Shown here: piece by piece, positions 51,831 through 63,954 of the stretch
Layout of the letters: every line of letters starts with the position of its first letter
How positions within the stretch are numbered: position 1 is the stretch's first letter
Translations under genes and position numbers: made by a program
Assembly: GCF_024362695.1 (NCBI RefSeq)
Contig: NC_065405.1
Location: 7,138,672-7,202,671, forward strand
Length of the DNA stretch: 64,000 nucleotides
From: Pectinophora gossypiella
Taxonomy: Eukaryota > Arthropoda > Insecta > Lepidoptera > Gelechiidae
Direction: 5' to 3'
Notes under the pieces: generated by a model
Told to the model about the DNA's origin: nothing
The model's database searches: none
What the model saw: the letters and a program-made list of their open reading frames with translations, nothing else

Positions 51831-54800
51831 ATGGTGTCAGAAGATAAGTAAGTTTTTTTATTTTAGGTATTGAATTACTATACTTTGTCGATACATTTGA
51901 AAATGTCTAAGAGTTTAAATATTTAGAGACCACGTAGTATTTATGTAATATTATTATTATGGTAAGAGCGTGTTTCACCACTTGCCATTTATCTTCAGAT
52001 TCTACAGAAAATCTGGAGGCAGGATTCTAAACCGCATCCAAATATACTACCTACTTATTTTCAATGTTTGTGTTTAATTTCAGGGCGGATTGTTTTAATT
52101 GTCCATGTTGTACATTCTGTAAAGAATGCTCTGGTTTCCAAAAAGTAGCAGAGCTTAAGGACATCGGCTTAGTTATATATCGTCATGTTGGACCTGGCAG
52201 CGCCGGGCCAGGCACGCGTGTTTCACAGAAAGGTTTATCAGAGAAAAGTGGTTCCGTATGTATTCCATTATTTTTCCGTCCATTCATATATTTACTAAGC
52301 TCCTTGTAATTAATTGAATGGTATCTGGTGCCCATTACGCAAGCAGCGTTGTCGCATTATACTGCAAAATTTAACGAAGTTCGCAGTTAATTATTTATGA
52401 AGAAGAGAGACAAACGGCACAACTTATTTCCAATAGAACTTCGCCACCATTTCACCGTTCTAATATTTTTATTTTAAATTTATGTGGCGTCCTTTAATAA
52501 TAAATGATTCTTACTTAAACTTATTCAGTAAGTAAGTACTTAATATATTCCCAGCCCGTCATTAGTCGTAAATATCTAAACATTAATGTAGTAGATATCT
52601 ACTGTTAATATCACCAAGTGGCGGATTACCTAAATAATTGTATTAATATAATAATGTTAAAGGATGGCTTACAATCAAGACGAGAAAGCAAAGTTGAAGC
52701 AGATATTAGCCAACTACCGACAACAAGCGAAACTGCAAAAGAAGTTTTTATCCTGCAAAATACCAAAGATGTTGAAATAACTTCTGCAGATTTCGTTCCT
52801 GAATTTGGTGAGTTAATTAGGTACTTTTTCTCCAGGTGTAAAGTAGGTAAGTAATAATAAGTGTAATTATGATGCGTGCTTGCATAAGCTCACGCCTATT
52901 TCCCACCGAGGTTAAGGAGATACTCAGAGAGCAGAGAGAGTTCCATTATGTTTTATTGTCATATCTATGATTGGTTACATTGATATTTTGACTCAAAACT
53001 CATTGTTTTAGAAAGAAATAAAGTTAATTGTCCTCGTTGTGAACACATCATGTCACATGCACAAGCCTTACTGCAAAGTGTACAGGTCATTCAGAAAAAT
53101 GATGTGCGAGGGATATGTGACCTTTGCCGGATGAAGAAAACCACGCGTGGTATGTGTTATATATGCGAAAAAATTGTAAAAAAATTTACTGCTACTAAAG
53201 AAAAGTTGGACCGCGAAGAAATTATGAGAAAACGCCTGGAAGCATTTCTAGGAAAAGTACATAAATTGTGGGAAGCTGATTTAAAAAATAAAGTGAAACA
53301 TTACACCGATGATGATCTGGAACAATTTGATCAATTAAAGGGAAAGAGACCATACGCTGATGAAGATGTACTGCGTCAGCGGGTTCCAGGCAGGACGCCT
53401 TCTACTTTAATACAACCAGTTCCTTCTGCTGTGAAGCCGCCTTCACGGAAATATCATTCTCAAGAATCCTTAGTCACATCGTTTTCGGATATACATGAAG
53501 ATGATTACAAAAAAAAATTAAAATACTTCTTCCCACAAAAACACAAGAAGGCCGGCGAGGGTGAGCACGTTTCAGGAAAAAGTTCTACTACATTATTCAA
53601 AGATACACATTCTAGACTTAAGAGTGAGGCTGACCAGAAAAAGAAGCAAGAGGAAGACCTATTAAAGGAAAAAGAAAGGAAAACAGCAGAAAAATCAGGA
53701 AAGAGTTTAACAGACGATGAATACAAAATAGATCCTAAAACTGGAAAGAGAATACAAAAAGTGTCTGGAGTTGACGATGCATCCTATGAGACGGATCCCA
53801 AAACAGGAAAGAAAATAAAAAAAGAATCTGCTGCAAGCGATAAATATGAAATAGATCCTAAAACAGGCAAGAAAATAAAAAAGGAATCTACTGCAGGCGA
53901 TAAACACGAAATAGATCCAAAAACAGGCAAGAAAATTGAAAAAAAACATGAAATTGATCCCAAAACTGGCAAGAAAATTGAGAAAATGTCAAGCGATGAC
54001 AGGGAAAAGCTGAAAAAGGAAGATTTATTAAAAGCAAAAGGAAAAGACAAGGATGGAAAAGGGAGAGATAGGGATGCAACTGAAAGTGAAAAAGATAAGA
54101 AACAAGTAAAAGATATGAATGTGCAACGGTTAGGCAAAGAACTTGATAGACAAGCAAAAGTAGAAGAGGGATATTCAAAAAGCCGGAAAGCGCAAGAAGA
54201 AACGCACAAAAAAGCTCAAGAGCAGGCTGAAAAGAGAACGACCCCCGGAGAGGAAAAGCCATTCAAAGATGCCAAAGAAAAAATGAAAGAACTGCAGTCT
54301 AAAGGTTCAAAACTTAAACAAGCGAGTCGTCGAAGTTTGACCGCTGGTGGTGATAAAGATCCCAGTCGGAAAGGTGCTGTTGCCAGCCGCAAGGATGGTG
54401 ATGCTATTCGTAAAGGTGGTGATACTAGTCATAAAGAGGGCGATGATGCCGGTCGTAGAGAACGAGAACGTAGTCGTAAAGACTTGGCTTTAAAAGATGT
54501 GAAAGCAGTAAAGGCGGACCATGATGATCTTATCCTAAAACTAGTTCAAGTAAAAAGGGAACCAAAAGCGTTACCTGTAACAGCACCTCTTGTAGCGTTA
54601 CCGCCTGTAATTCCTAAAAAAATACGCAGGAGGAAATCAAAAATATCAGAAGAACCTTCACTGTCAGACATAGATTTAAATAAAGAAAGTTTATTAAGGA
54701 TGAAAGAAAGTGGTGAAGAAGAAGAAATAATTGTGCGTAAAGAGATTTGTCCTAAAACAGATATGCCAATTAAACCACCAGAAAAAGTAGAACCTGCGTT

Positions 54801-57800
54801 ATTTGAATTTACTTTATCCATAGCACCTGGGGTAGATACACCAATCGAACTACCGCAGTTCAAACCAGCCAAACCAACGATAGTACGTATTCTAAATTAT
54901 TTTAGACAACTTTTTAGAAGGGTACAGCGAAAGCGTTGTCGAACATACGGCTTAAGTAATTATTATTTTTCCATAATTAGCTAGGCTAGACACTTGAGCT
55001 GCTTTCTTAAACGTATTGTTGTAAACTGACATGAGTCGTGCCTTTTTTATACTTAAGTATCTAACGAACAATCGTTATACATTAGAACCGAGATTTGCGC
55101 AATCCTTAAAACAAAAAAAATATTAGTCGTTCACTTCATTACTCATTACCTAAGTAAGCACTTATCTTTGTAAATGTAAGTAAAGTACCTACTGTAAGGT
55201 TTCATTCATGCCTTGTATATCGTATCCTTAGAAAAAAACGCTCTACCTAAGTGTATACGTATATGACAGAACGAAAATGTTTTTATTGAATAACGTGCTT
55301 TGATTGTTTTTTTTTTGTCGACGTGACTTACCTATTGTAGATTTGCCGCAGATGGCATTAGCTACTTGGCCGAAGATTTTCTTTTTTATGACATGACTTA
55401 TCCACGTTATTGCACTTTATTATCCGGACACAGATTTCTTGCCATACGTTGCGTTGCATGTTGCTAGTTTTTGCACCGTTACCTACTAGTTTTTTTTTAT
55501 TACTGTTGACTGTTGAGGCATTTGGTCGTAATTAGGTAGGCTGGTTTCCAGGAGTTTTTAAAATCGATGATAAGTATATCATTATTATCGTAACAACTAG
55601 ACCTAGGTACCTATTGAATGTCTGAATAAATCTCGGGATAAGCGAAGTTATATTAAAATATATGGCGGATTTCATAAATATAACAAAGAAAACCTAAATG
55701 TAAGAAAAATAATGTTATTCTGCGATAATTAACTAACTCTAGAAGCAGTTACTAGATAATCTGCGTTTTCACATGTGTCCTAGATATGTACTTAGGTACT
55801 TATGCATACCTACTAAAGAAGTTTCTATAATCCACAAGCCTATTTTATTAAATATTGAACCTCGATGTAATTAATTCGTTCGTTCTTTTGCGCTAGTTAA
55901 TCACTTAGGTACTTACGTGCCTTTCAGGAAGAAGACTCCACAGGAATAATGAGATACGCATTGTCAGATCGTACTTTTATTGATAAGGGATGGACAATGC
56001 TGCCAACTGAAAAAGTAGTTCGTAAGGTAATATTACGTTGGTTATACCAAACTTTGAAAATCAAATAGTAACCGAGCTCAAAGGGTCATTACAGTACAGA
56101 GCGCTATAGCTGGAGGAACTGTACTTAGTACCGTGTGCCAGAAAACTAGTTGAGATGTTTTAAAAGAGGCAATTGTTTGTTTAGTAAGTTATGTACTCCA
56201 TGAGTACATAACCTTATAACGTTTTCGTCTTAGTTCGTAGTCTTCTTCACTTATTTCAGATGAACGTGTACCGTATGCGGCCAGCCCGACCAGAGTTCGA
56301 CTGGTTCCAGCACAACAGGAAGAAGGGTCTCATGAAATATGACAGCGGCCAGAAGTTGGCCGATTTTGATGACGAAGGGCGGGGGCGCTGGTACTACCGG
56401 AACGGTAAACTGGCGCTGGATTACTACGAGGCTGAAGGTTGTATTCAATTTTATTGCGCTTCAATGAGCAAAATTTGTTCTGGGAAAATTTATGATGCGG
56501 GTGTAAGTGGTAGAGTTGGAGAAGGGAGGCTTAAGTGTAGGTACATATCGCGATCAAATCCAAAATGTACTTATTTAAAGAAACGTCAGGTCACGAATAC
56601 TCCAAACCGTGGTAGACATGATAATGGTATGGCAGGATCGTAGTAAGTGGAATTCCGTGTTTTCAGCTTACCCCAACGGGAATTAGGCGTGATCTTATGT
56701 ATGTATGTAATAAAGAAAACATAGAATGTATGTATGCGAGCCCTATTATGCTATCCCATAATATAATCTGGTAAGTTAAGTCGGTCCATTGATTTGATTG
56801 TTTATCTTTTAGATCCCAATTCTCAACAGAGATTTGTGGTGTACAGTAGCGGAGAACCTGACGATAGAGGGCGTTCCCGACCAGTTACAGTTTTAGGGAT
56901 GTTTGACTATCTTGGAAACGGCATCGTATTCGATCACGCTGGTAAAATAAGGTGAGGATTTGTGGCTTCTCAAAAAGTGGCTATTTTAGTTAGCAATAGC
57001 GAACAAGCACTTTTAAAGAAAAATATTAAATTAAATGATAATGACTTATTGTAATAATAGTTCACCCCAAAAAAATGTGGCAGAAAATGTTGTATTGAGA
57101 AATAACGCTATGGAGTAGCTAACACCCCTCCGGTCCACCGGAGTATCGTGTTGCTCTATGATTAAATATAGAAGTTTTCAGACCTACCTTTATTTTATTT
57201 CTAAATTGGCTGAAACCAAAACAGTTTATATTTATCTAGTAAGTACCGACACTACCTAATAATACTTTTGCGCCGTGCATCCATCACGTCCTTCTTATTG
57301 ACATTTTACTAATCATTTTCATCCTTTATCTTTTTCTAGGCTTAAATACAATCAGTCTGAGGGAGTAGTGTTAGATAGAGAATTAGGCCCTATGACTCAC
57401 TGGAAGTGGCATAGCCTAAATGATCCTCCAGTACTGCAACAAGTAATGATTGATACACACATGGCATACAAAGATCCTGATATTATAAATCTTGGAGATC
57501 CCGAAGACGTCAGAATACGACAAGAAAACGAAGAAATGCTTGCGATAGAATTTGACAACTTCATTAAAGAAAAAAGTCAAAAATCATCACAAAAATATAA
57601 ACCATTTAAAATCAAAATGAAGGCTGTAAAGATAAATGAACATTTTTCTCTGAGGGTATTGGACCAGTCGTCAATATATTTGTTATTTCGGGACGGTTCG
57701 ACGAATTTAAAACTGAATTTAGGAATGATATTAGATCACCAAGAAATAGTAGATACAGACAACGCTGAGTTAGGGGAAGTGCCCACTGATCTAGATAGAC

Positions 57801-58048
57801 TTCCAGCCAAAACAGATAGTATGGCTGAGCTACAACGCAATATGGCTATGGCGAAGCACATGGTCCGCTCGCAGACGGAGCGCGAGCGTCGCCTGCGACC
57901 GCAGCCGGCCGCAGCCAGTGTGGACCGGCTGGTGGCCGCAACATCTCGGCCGCTGCGACCTCCGCTTCAGGTCCTTCCCTCAACTGCTGATATAAGAGCC
58001 AGAGAACCTTGTTCTTGTACACATAAAAAATCTATAAACACCCTATAG
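51831..58048 (+). CDS. ERICH6/FAM194-like protein, paralogue C
   Basis: Eight exons: 51831-51847, 52084-52255, 52663-52807, 53012-54882, 55928-56026, 56260-56437, 56813-56951 and 57340-58048, giving 1109 residues. Exon 2 has CFNCPCCTFCKEC. Exon 4 starts with CPRC, CDLC and CYIC pairs, then a charged region with five tandem units around DPKTGK(K/R)I (residues about 347-437). It lacks the H-rich CxxC motif that ends exon 4 in paralogues A and B. Exons 5-8 hold the FAM194 domain (RYALSDRTFIDKGW, MRPARPEFDWF, FDYLGNGIVFDHAGKIR, THWKWHSLNDPP, LLFRDGSTNLKLNLGM). Phases match A and B. The acceptor of exon 3 (AATGTTAAAG before GATGGC) has a weak pyrimidine tract and is the least certain junction. Function unknown. 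Confidence 0.82.
52880..52960. repeat. fragment of the CTCACGCCTATTTCCCACCG repeat
   Basis: CTCACGCCTATTTCCCACCG at 52889-52908 is shared exactly with 63837-63856, and both continue with a diverged GG(T)TAAG(C/G)AGA stretch and ATTCCAT or GTTCCAT. It lies in paralogue C intron 3. Its ends are not clear. Confidence 0.55.
55333..55375 (+). repeat. second copy of the repeat fragment at 33008
   Basis: A 24-bp exact match (TATTGTAGATTTGCCGCAGA then TGGC) followed by GCTACTTGGCCGAAG. It lies in paralogue C intron 4, so the same repeat has entered introns of two paralogues at different positions. Confidence 0.5.
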
Positions 58049-59296
58049 GTACTATGATTGGTACTCGTCTAATGTAATATTTTTATTTTGTAAGGTAGGC
58101 TTTAATAACTTATATTTTTATTTGTTGCTTTTATATTATTATTATTGTATTTAAATGCATACCCAGTAATGTGTCATTCCCGGGAATGTTCCCACTTTGG
58201 GACGTTCCCTTAAGCTTATGTAAAAAGAGCTTTATTACGTAACTTTTAAGCAAATAAGACCAGAGTACAAGAGAGAACAATTTGAAAAAGAAAAATGCCC
58301 GAGAATGGCACATCACTGTTCATACTTATCTACTAAAAAATACGCCGATGACATGACCCCAAATCCAATGAGGTGGGCAGATGTAGTCAGTTTATTACAA
58401 GGTCTTAAGATTGATAAATGTGATGTGATGAATTGTTATTAGAATTAATACATAGACCCTTAATTTTATAAAAAAAAAAGTTTTATTTTATCTACGGCAT
58501 CATCGTCACGAGTTACTGGCTTTTAGAACATGCAAGATCAACTAAAGCTTATGAAGAGCCGGTCTGGGGATGACTTTCGTTACTTTATAAAAGCTGAAAC
58601 ATTGTCTGCTCATAGTAGCGAATCCAAGCATCACGTTATTACTGGTACACTATGCTTAATTACTGGGTAGACTATTATAACGATAACGATGGTTTATGGA
58701 CCGCTGGCTCTTAGACTGTTCCCAAATATTAATTATTGCTATTAAGCAATAATAATTAACATAATTAATAAGCATAATTGCTGCAACATTTTGATATGTA
58801 TCTACTGTCTAAAAGAAGGTGCTAACTTCTAAACGCTATTAGAACCGCGTTAAATAAACCAATTTTATTTAGTTCTTATAACAGCCTCAGTTTGTCCTCA
58901 GTGTTCTAGTGCTTACTTTACAATCACGACTCGCACGCGCAATTGTAAAAGTTTGTAGCTAAATATGATGTTTTCTGGTTTTCTTTAAGTCCCGGAGAAC
59001 TAATCTTGTTATTAAGATAGTAAAGAATATTTTACATGTATTGATCGTGTAATGGCCATCTTGGTGTAAAATTCGAGTATCCAAAGTGTAAACTTAATTA
59101 AAAATATATAGCCAACTGTCACCCAAGTGTCACTAATGTCATTTGAATGTGTCCTGTCTTTTGTGTAGTTTCACAATTACAATGAAAATATAATTTTCCG
59201 TTTTGTTAGATTAAATCCTTTGCATTTTATTATAATGTTTCAGGTAACATCGAGCTGAAGAATATAATTCTGGTTTTGTTTAAATCATACTCCATT
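58049..59296. other. intergenic between paralogue C and RagC
   Basis: No gene seen. Small AT-rich palindromes lie near 58724-58780 (AATTATTGCTATTAAGCAAT). The right end should hold the RagC promoter and 5' untranslated region. No clear core promoter motif was found. Confidence 0.45.
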
Positions 59297-62200
59297 ATGG
59301 TAAGATAATCAACTATTTGTCTTAGGTACCTCCCCTAACTTATTTACTCATTATTAATTTGTTTGATAGAGTTATCAGGATGAGGCCAATTGTTACGTGG
59401 GATCTTTCCCGAAAGATTTTAGCTACGGACCATTCGAACAGAATGGGGATGGGGATAGCACATCATTGCAAGAAGATCACAAGCCTAGGATACTCCTTAT
59501 GGGTCTCAGGAGGTAAGATTCTAAATATATATATATTTTTTATCATATATCAGTGAAGATATTAACACAAATCAGGTGTTAAAACACATGAAAAAATGTA
59601 TAGAAATAATTTATTCAATTTGGACTATTGGACTCACTTACATCTTACTCTTCTAATTAAATTGTTTATATTTTAATAACTGCGCAATTAATAATGTAAA
59701 TATATTGCCTATTAAGAATATGTAATACTAGTAATACAATAAGCAACTGAGATGTGTATTTTATTATATTTCAGATCTGGAAAGTCATCAATTCAGAAAG
59801 TTGTGTTTCACAAGATGTCTCCAAATGAAACCCTATTCTTAGAATCAACAAACAAGATCGTGAAGGATGATATAAATAACAGCAGTTTTGTTCAGTTCCA
59901 AATATGGGATTTTCCTGGACAAATTGACTTTTTTGACCCAACATTTGACTCGGATACCATATTTGGAGGATGTGGAGCTTTGGTTTTTGTTATTGATGCT
60001 CAGGTAATTTTATTTTACTTTAAATATATCTATTTGTGAATTCAAATCACTTTCTGTAACTCATAATAATATGTAACGGTGGTGGAGGGTGAATATAACA
60101 CATCTTTAACTTGTTAAGTAAGAAATTGTCATAATGGTAGTATTTAAGATCCTAGTACAAAAAACAATCTCAGATATATGTATTCTGATCACACAATTAC
60201 TTCTACTGGTGAAAGTATACCTACAATAATATTAATTTCTTTTTATATGAATTACAGGATGATTATCAAGATGCTTTGGAGAAATTACAACTTACTGTAA
60301 CAAAAGCCTACAGAGTAAACAGTAATATAAAGTTTGAAGTATTCATTCATAAGGTAAGTTTATAAAGACTGCTCTTAGTAGAAACATACAAAACAAATTA
60401 TTTAAAAATATTACTTGATTTTAGGTTGACGGTCTCAATGATGATTATAAAATGGAGTCTCAAAGAGACATTCACCATAGAGCTACAGAAGACTTGGCGG
60501 AAGCTGGCCTAGAGCATGTTCACCTATCATTCCATTTAACTTCCATTTATGACCACTCTATATTTGAAGCATTCAGCAAAGTTGTACAAAAGCTGATTCC
60601 TCAACTCCCTACACTGGAAAATCTTTTGAATATACTCATATCAGTAAGTTATTTTGCTTTTGTTTATAAATAATTCTGACCTGTACTTGATATGTATATG
60701 TATGTATGATGTTATCCCTTGCTGTTTACAGAATTCTGGCATAGAGAAGGCATTTTTATTTGATGTTGTGTCCAAAATATATATAGCCACAGACAGCTCT
60801 CCTGTAGACATGCAGAGTTATGAGTTGTGCTGTGATATGATTGATGTGGTCATTGATATATCTTGTATTTATGGGTATGTACATTATTATATTAATTTTG
60901 TACTTTCATATTTCATTGTTTGTTAACTTATGTTTTTAAGTCCTGTAGTGTTGAATGCTAAATAGCAAAATGTCATGAACTGATCTTCCTTGTATTGGAT
61001 TTGGATGTCCAGCAGATATATTAGATCTTGCATTATTTTGTTACAGAATACCATTTTTGTTTTAAAATCATTATCTGTTTCAGAATGGTTGATGAAACCG
61101 AGGTTAATACATTCAACAACCAAAGCTCTAGTCTCATAAAATTAAACAATGGAACTGTCTTATATCTTCGAGAGGTTAATAAATTCCTTGCTCTTGTTTG
61201 CATATTACGTGAGGAGAACTTCCAGAAACAAGGTAATACAACCCTTTGATTCAAATATGATGCACATGCAGAAAAGTGAAGTGAATCATGTGTAAAGGAA
61301 TATAAATATTTTATACTGTTTAAAATAAAAATATATAATACATACAAGATGTTAGTGACGTTGTAATGAAAACTTCGAGGGTGATTCCATCCATAGCAAA
61401 AAAAAAACAGAATCATGAGCTAAATCATCCCCTGCATTATCAGTTACGATTTAAGATATCACTAATAGCCTGTAAAAATAAATAAATAAAATACACTTCT
61501 CATCAAAAAAATCGAAACACTTCCGCTTTCATTGTTTCTGTCCGAATTTAACACAAAAAAGAATTCATACGATGAAAAAAAATACATAAATGTATAGCTG
61601 GCAGTTTGGCCATTACAGTAATAAGCGAAAATTCTAAATTCAAAATTAGAATTTCATTTGTTTATCTTATAAACGAAATGAATCACTGTTTTGAGACAAA
61701 TGTGTGTTTAGGGTTGGAGTACATTTAGCGTTTAAAAACTAAAAATTGGCGCCTATCCTTAAACTTTTTGTTTTTTATTTCAATACTGTGACTTTGGGAC
61801 GTCTGAAAAAAGGTTTTTTTTCTAAAACGTATGGATACTTCGCCCACAGAAGCCGCCCAAGTTGTGGCATTGCTGGATTCTGGCCTTAGTCAGCGTGTTG
61901 TGGCTGCAAGACTGCATCTAAGCCTGTCATCTGTTCATAGAGTCTATAAACGTTATCGGGAGACTGGTTTGTTCACGCGCCGTTCAGGATCTGGCAGGAA
62001 TCGGGTCACTTCTGAGCGAGATGATCGATTTATTGTAACAACTTCTTTAAGAAATCGACGCCTTAACGCTTTTCAACTGCAGCAGCGGCTTCGTGTTGTA
62101 CGAAGGGTGGCTGTAAGTGACTCTACAATTAGAAGAAGGTTGAAGGATCGTGGACTGGTACCGCATAAGCCAGCAAATGGGCCGAAATTAACTGCAGACC

Positions 62201-63608
62201 ATCGAAGAGCGCGCCTTAACTTTGCACGTGAGCACCTAAATTGGTCATACCTACAGTGGAGCAAAGTTCTCTTTTCTGATGAGTGTAAAATTATGCTGTA
62301 TGGTAACGACGGAAGGAACAAGGTCTACAGAAGAGACGGAGAACGCTATGCACAATGCTGCATTGAAGAAAAGGTCAGCTATGGTGGCGGTTCTGTAGGT
62401 ATGACCAATTTAGGTGCTCACGTGCAAAGTTAAGGCGCGCTCTTCGATGGTCTGCAGTTAATTTCGGCCCATTTGCTGGCTTATGCGGTACCAGTCCACG
62501 ATCCTTCAACCTTCTTCTAATTGTAGAGTCACTTACAGCCACCCTTCGTACAACACGAAGCCGCTGCTGCAGTTGAAAAGCGTTAAGGCGTCGATTTCTT
62601 AAAGAAGTTGTTACAATAAATCGATCATCTCGCTCAGAAGTGACCCGATTCCTGCCAGATCCTGAACGGCGCGTGAACAAACCAGTCTCCCGATAACGTT
62701 TATAGACTCTATGAACAGATGACAGGCTTAGATGCAGTCTTGCAGCCACAACACGCTGACTAAGGCCAGAATCCAGCAATGCCACAACTTGGGCGGCTTC
62801 TGTGGGCGAAGTATCCATACGTTTTAGAAAAAAAACCTTTTTTCAGACGTCCCAAAGTCACAGTATTGAAATAAAAAACAAAAAGTTTAAGGATAGGCGC
62901 CAATTTTTAGTTTTTAAACGCTAAATGTACTCCAACCCTAAACACACATTTGTCTCAAAACAGTGATTCATTTCGTTTATAAGATAAACAAATGAAATTC
63001 TAATTTTGAATTTAGAATTTTCGCTTATTACTGTAATGGCCAAACTGCCAGCTATACATTTATGTATTTTTTTTCATCGTATGAATTCTTTTTTGTGTTA
63101 AATTCGGACAGAAACAATGAAAACGGAAGTGTTTCGATTTTTTTGATGAGAAGTGTATATATTAAGAAAATGTTTTATAATATTTGTATTCCTTTATTCC
63201 ATTGTAGTGTTTTTAAGTAATTTCTGCTCAATTACTAAAAAACACTCTCATATCAATTATATTTCTGTGTATTAAATAATTAGATAGCTGGTAAACTTTT
63301 CCTTCATAATTAATTATATAAGATTCGATTTTTTATTCACTGCTTATTCTAGACAGTCACAGTAGAATACAGACATTAAAAAAAACATAATGTAACAAAT
63401 CTAGCTCATTTTGCAAATTACTTATGATGTTTCAGGTGTAATTGACTACAATTTCCTGTGCTTCCGAGACGCCATTACCCAGGTGTTTGAGCTTCGCAAT
63501 AAATGTCAAAATGCTAATTCAACAGAAAGGACACAATCTGGTACCCCAGAACCACTCTCTAATGGCGCCGTGGACTCAAATGAGAGCGCATCAGATCCGC
63601 AGCCATAG
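59297..63608 (+). CDS. RagC-D: Ras-related GTP-binding protein RagC/D
   Basis: Eight coding exons: 59297-59299 (only the ATG), 59370-59512, 59775-60003, 60258-60353, 60425-60643, 60732-60874, 61084-61232 and 63436-63608, giving 384 residues (human RagC is 399). RagC/D pairs with RagA/B on the lysosome and recruits TORC1 in response to amino acids. The first exon ends ATG|GTAAGA and joins in phase to [20 protein letters not shown], the RagC-type N-terminus. The P-loop GLRRSGKSS spans exons 2 and 3; WDFPGQ is switch II; HKVD is the guanine-recognition motif. The C-terminal roadblock part follows ([45 protein letters not shown]). The tail is Ser/Thr/Asn-rich. The 2.2-kb last intron holds a Tc1 palindrome and a MITE relic. 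The coding sequence looks intact. Confidence 0.95.
61349..61470. mobile_element. decayed copy of the GTTAGTGACATCGTAACGA foldback family
   Basis: Begins ATGTTAGTGACGTTGTAATG and ends ATATCACTAATAGCC, with GAATCATGAGC and CATC blocks in the order seen in the 37467-37689 copy. It lies in the last RagC intron, just left of the Tc1 palindrome. Confidence 0.5.
61831..62433 (+). pseudogene. Tc1-like transposase N-terminal half, plus-strand arm
   Basis: About 200 codons. The first 140 or so form the paired helix-turn-helix DNA-binding region ([53 protein letters not shown]). The loop then adds the start of the DDE catalytic domain with its first Asp (VLFSDECK). The frame runs across the junction into the inverted arm and stops. 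The second and third catalytic acids are absent, so no active transposase can be made. Confidence 0.85.
62375..62818 (-). pseudogene. Tc1-like transposase N-terminal half, minus-strand arm
   Basis: This 147-codon frame starts with the same residues as the plus-strand copy and is identical through HLNWSYLQ, then enters the loop in the opposite sense and stops after a few residues. It lacks all catalytic residues. Confidence 0.85.
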
Positions 63609-63820
63609 CACAACATAATATGCTATTTCCATATCCCTCTGTCTAATAGACTCCATACTCTATATAATATATATATTCAGTTTCATGTATGTTAAGATAA
63701 TTGAAATAGATTTATAATGTGAATAATATATATTAAAGATATGTTTTCTACTTTTCCATTATTTATTTATAACTTTTTGTTTGCTTGCAAGTGAGACTGA
63801 GACCTAGGTCGTTTTCGTAC

Positions 63821-63954
63821 ACATACATACATAAACTCACGCCTATTTCCCACCGGGGTAAGCAGAGACTATAGAATTCCATTTGCTTCGATCCTGACAC
63901 ACTTCTCTTGCTTCCTCCACATTCATCAATCGCTTCATACACGCACGCCGGTTC
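63821..63954 (-). mobile_element. short retroposon with 14-bp target duplication
   Basis: GGTCGTTTTCGTAC occurs at 63807-63820 and 63955-63968, flanking 134 bp that begin ACATACATACATAAA on the plus strand, so the inserted strand is minus with a (TATG)n tail. It contains CTCACGCCTATTTCCCACCG, shared with 52889-52908. It lies just downstream of RagC. Confidence 0.75.

Larger units (their letters stand above)
61494..63155. mobile_element. palindromic double-ended Tc1-like transposon
   Basis: TA dinucleotides (61492-61493 and 63156-63157) flank a 1662-bp element. Its left arm (61494-62256) and right arm (62393-63155) are 763-bp inverted copies that differ at only one position noticed (near 61531: CTTCCGCTTTC versus CTTCCGTTTTC). 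The arms start CACTTCTCATCAAAAAAATC. A 136-bp single-copy loop (62257-62392) joins them. Each arm carries the N-terminal half of a Tc1-like transposase. The element lies in the last intron of RagC, so the nascent transcript would contain both arms. Confidence 0.9.
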
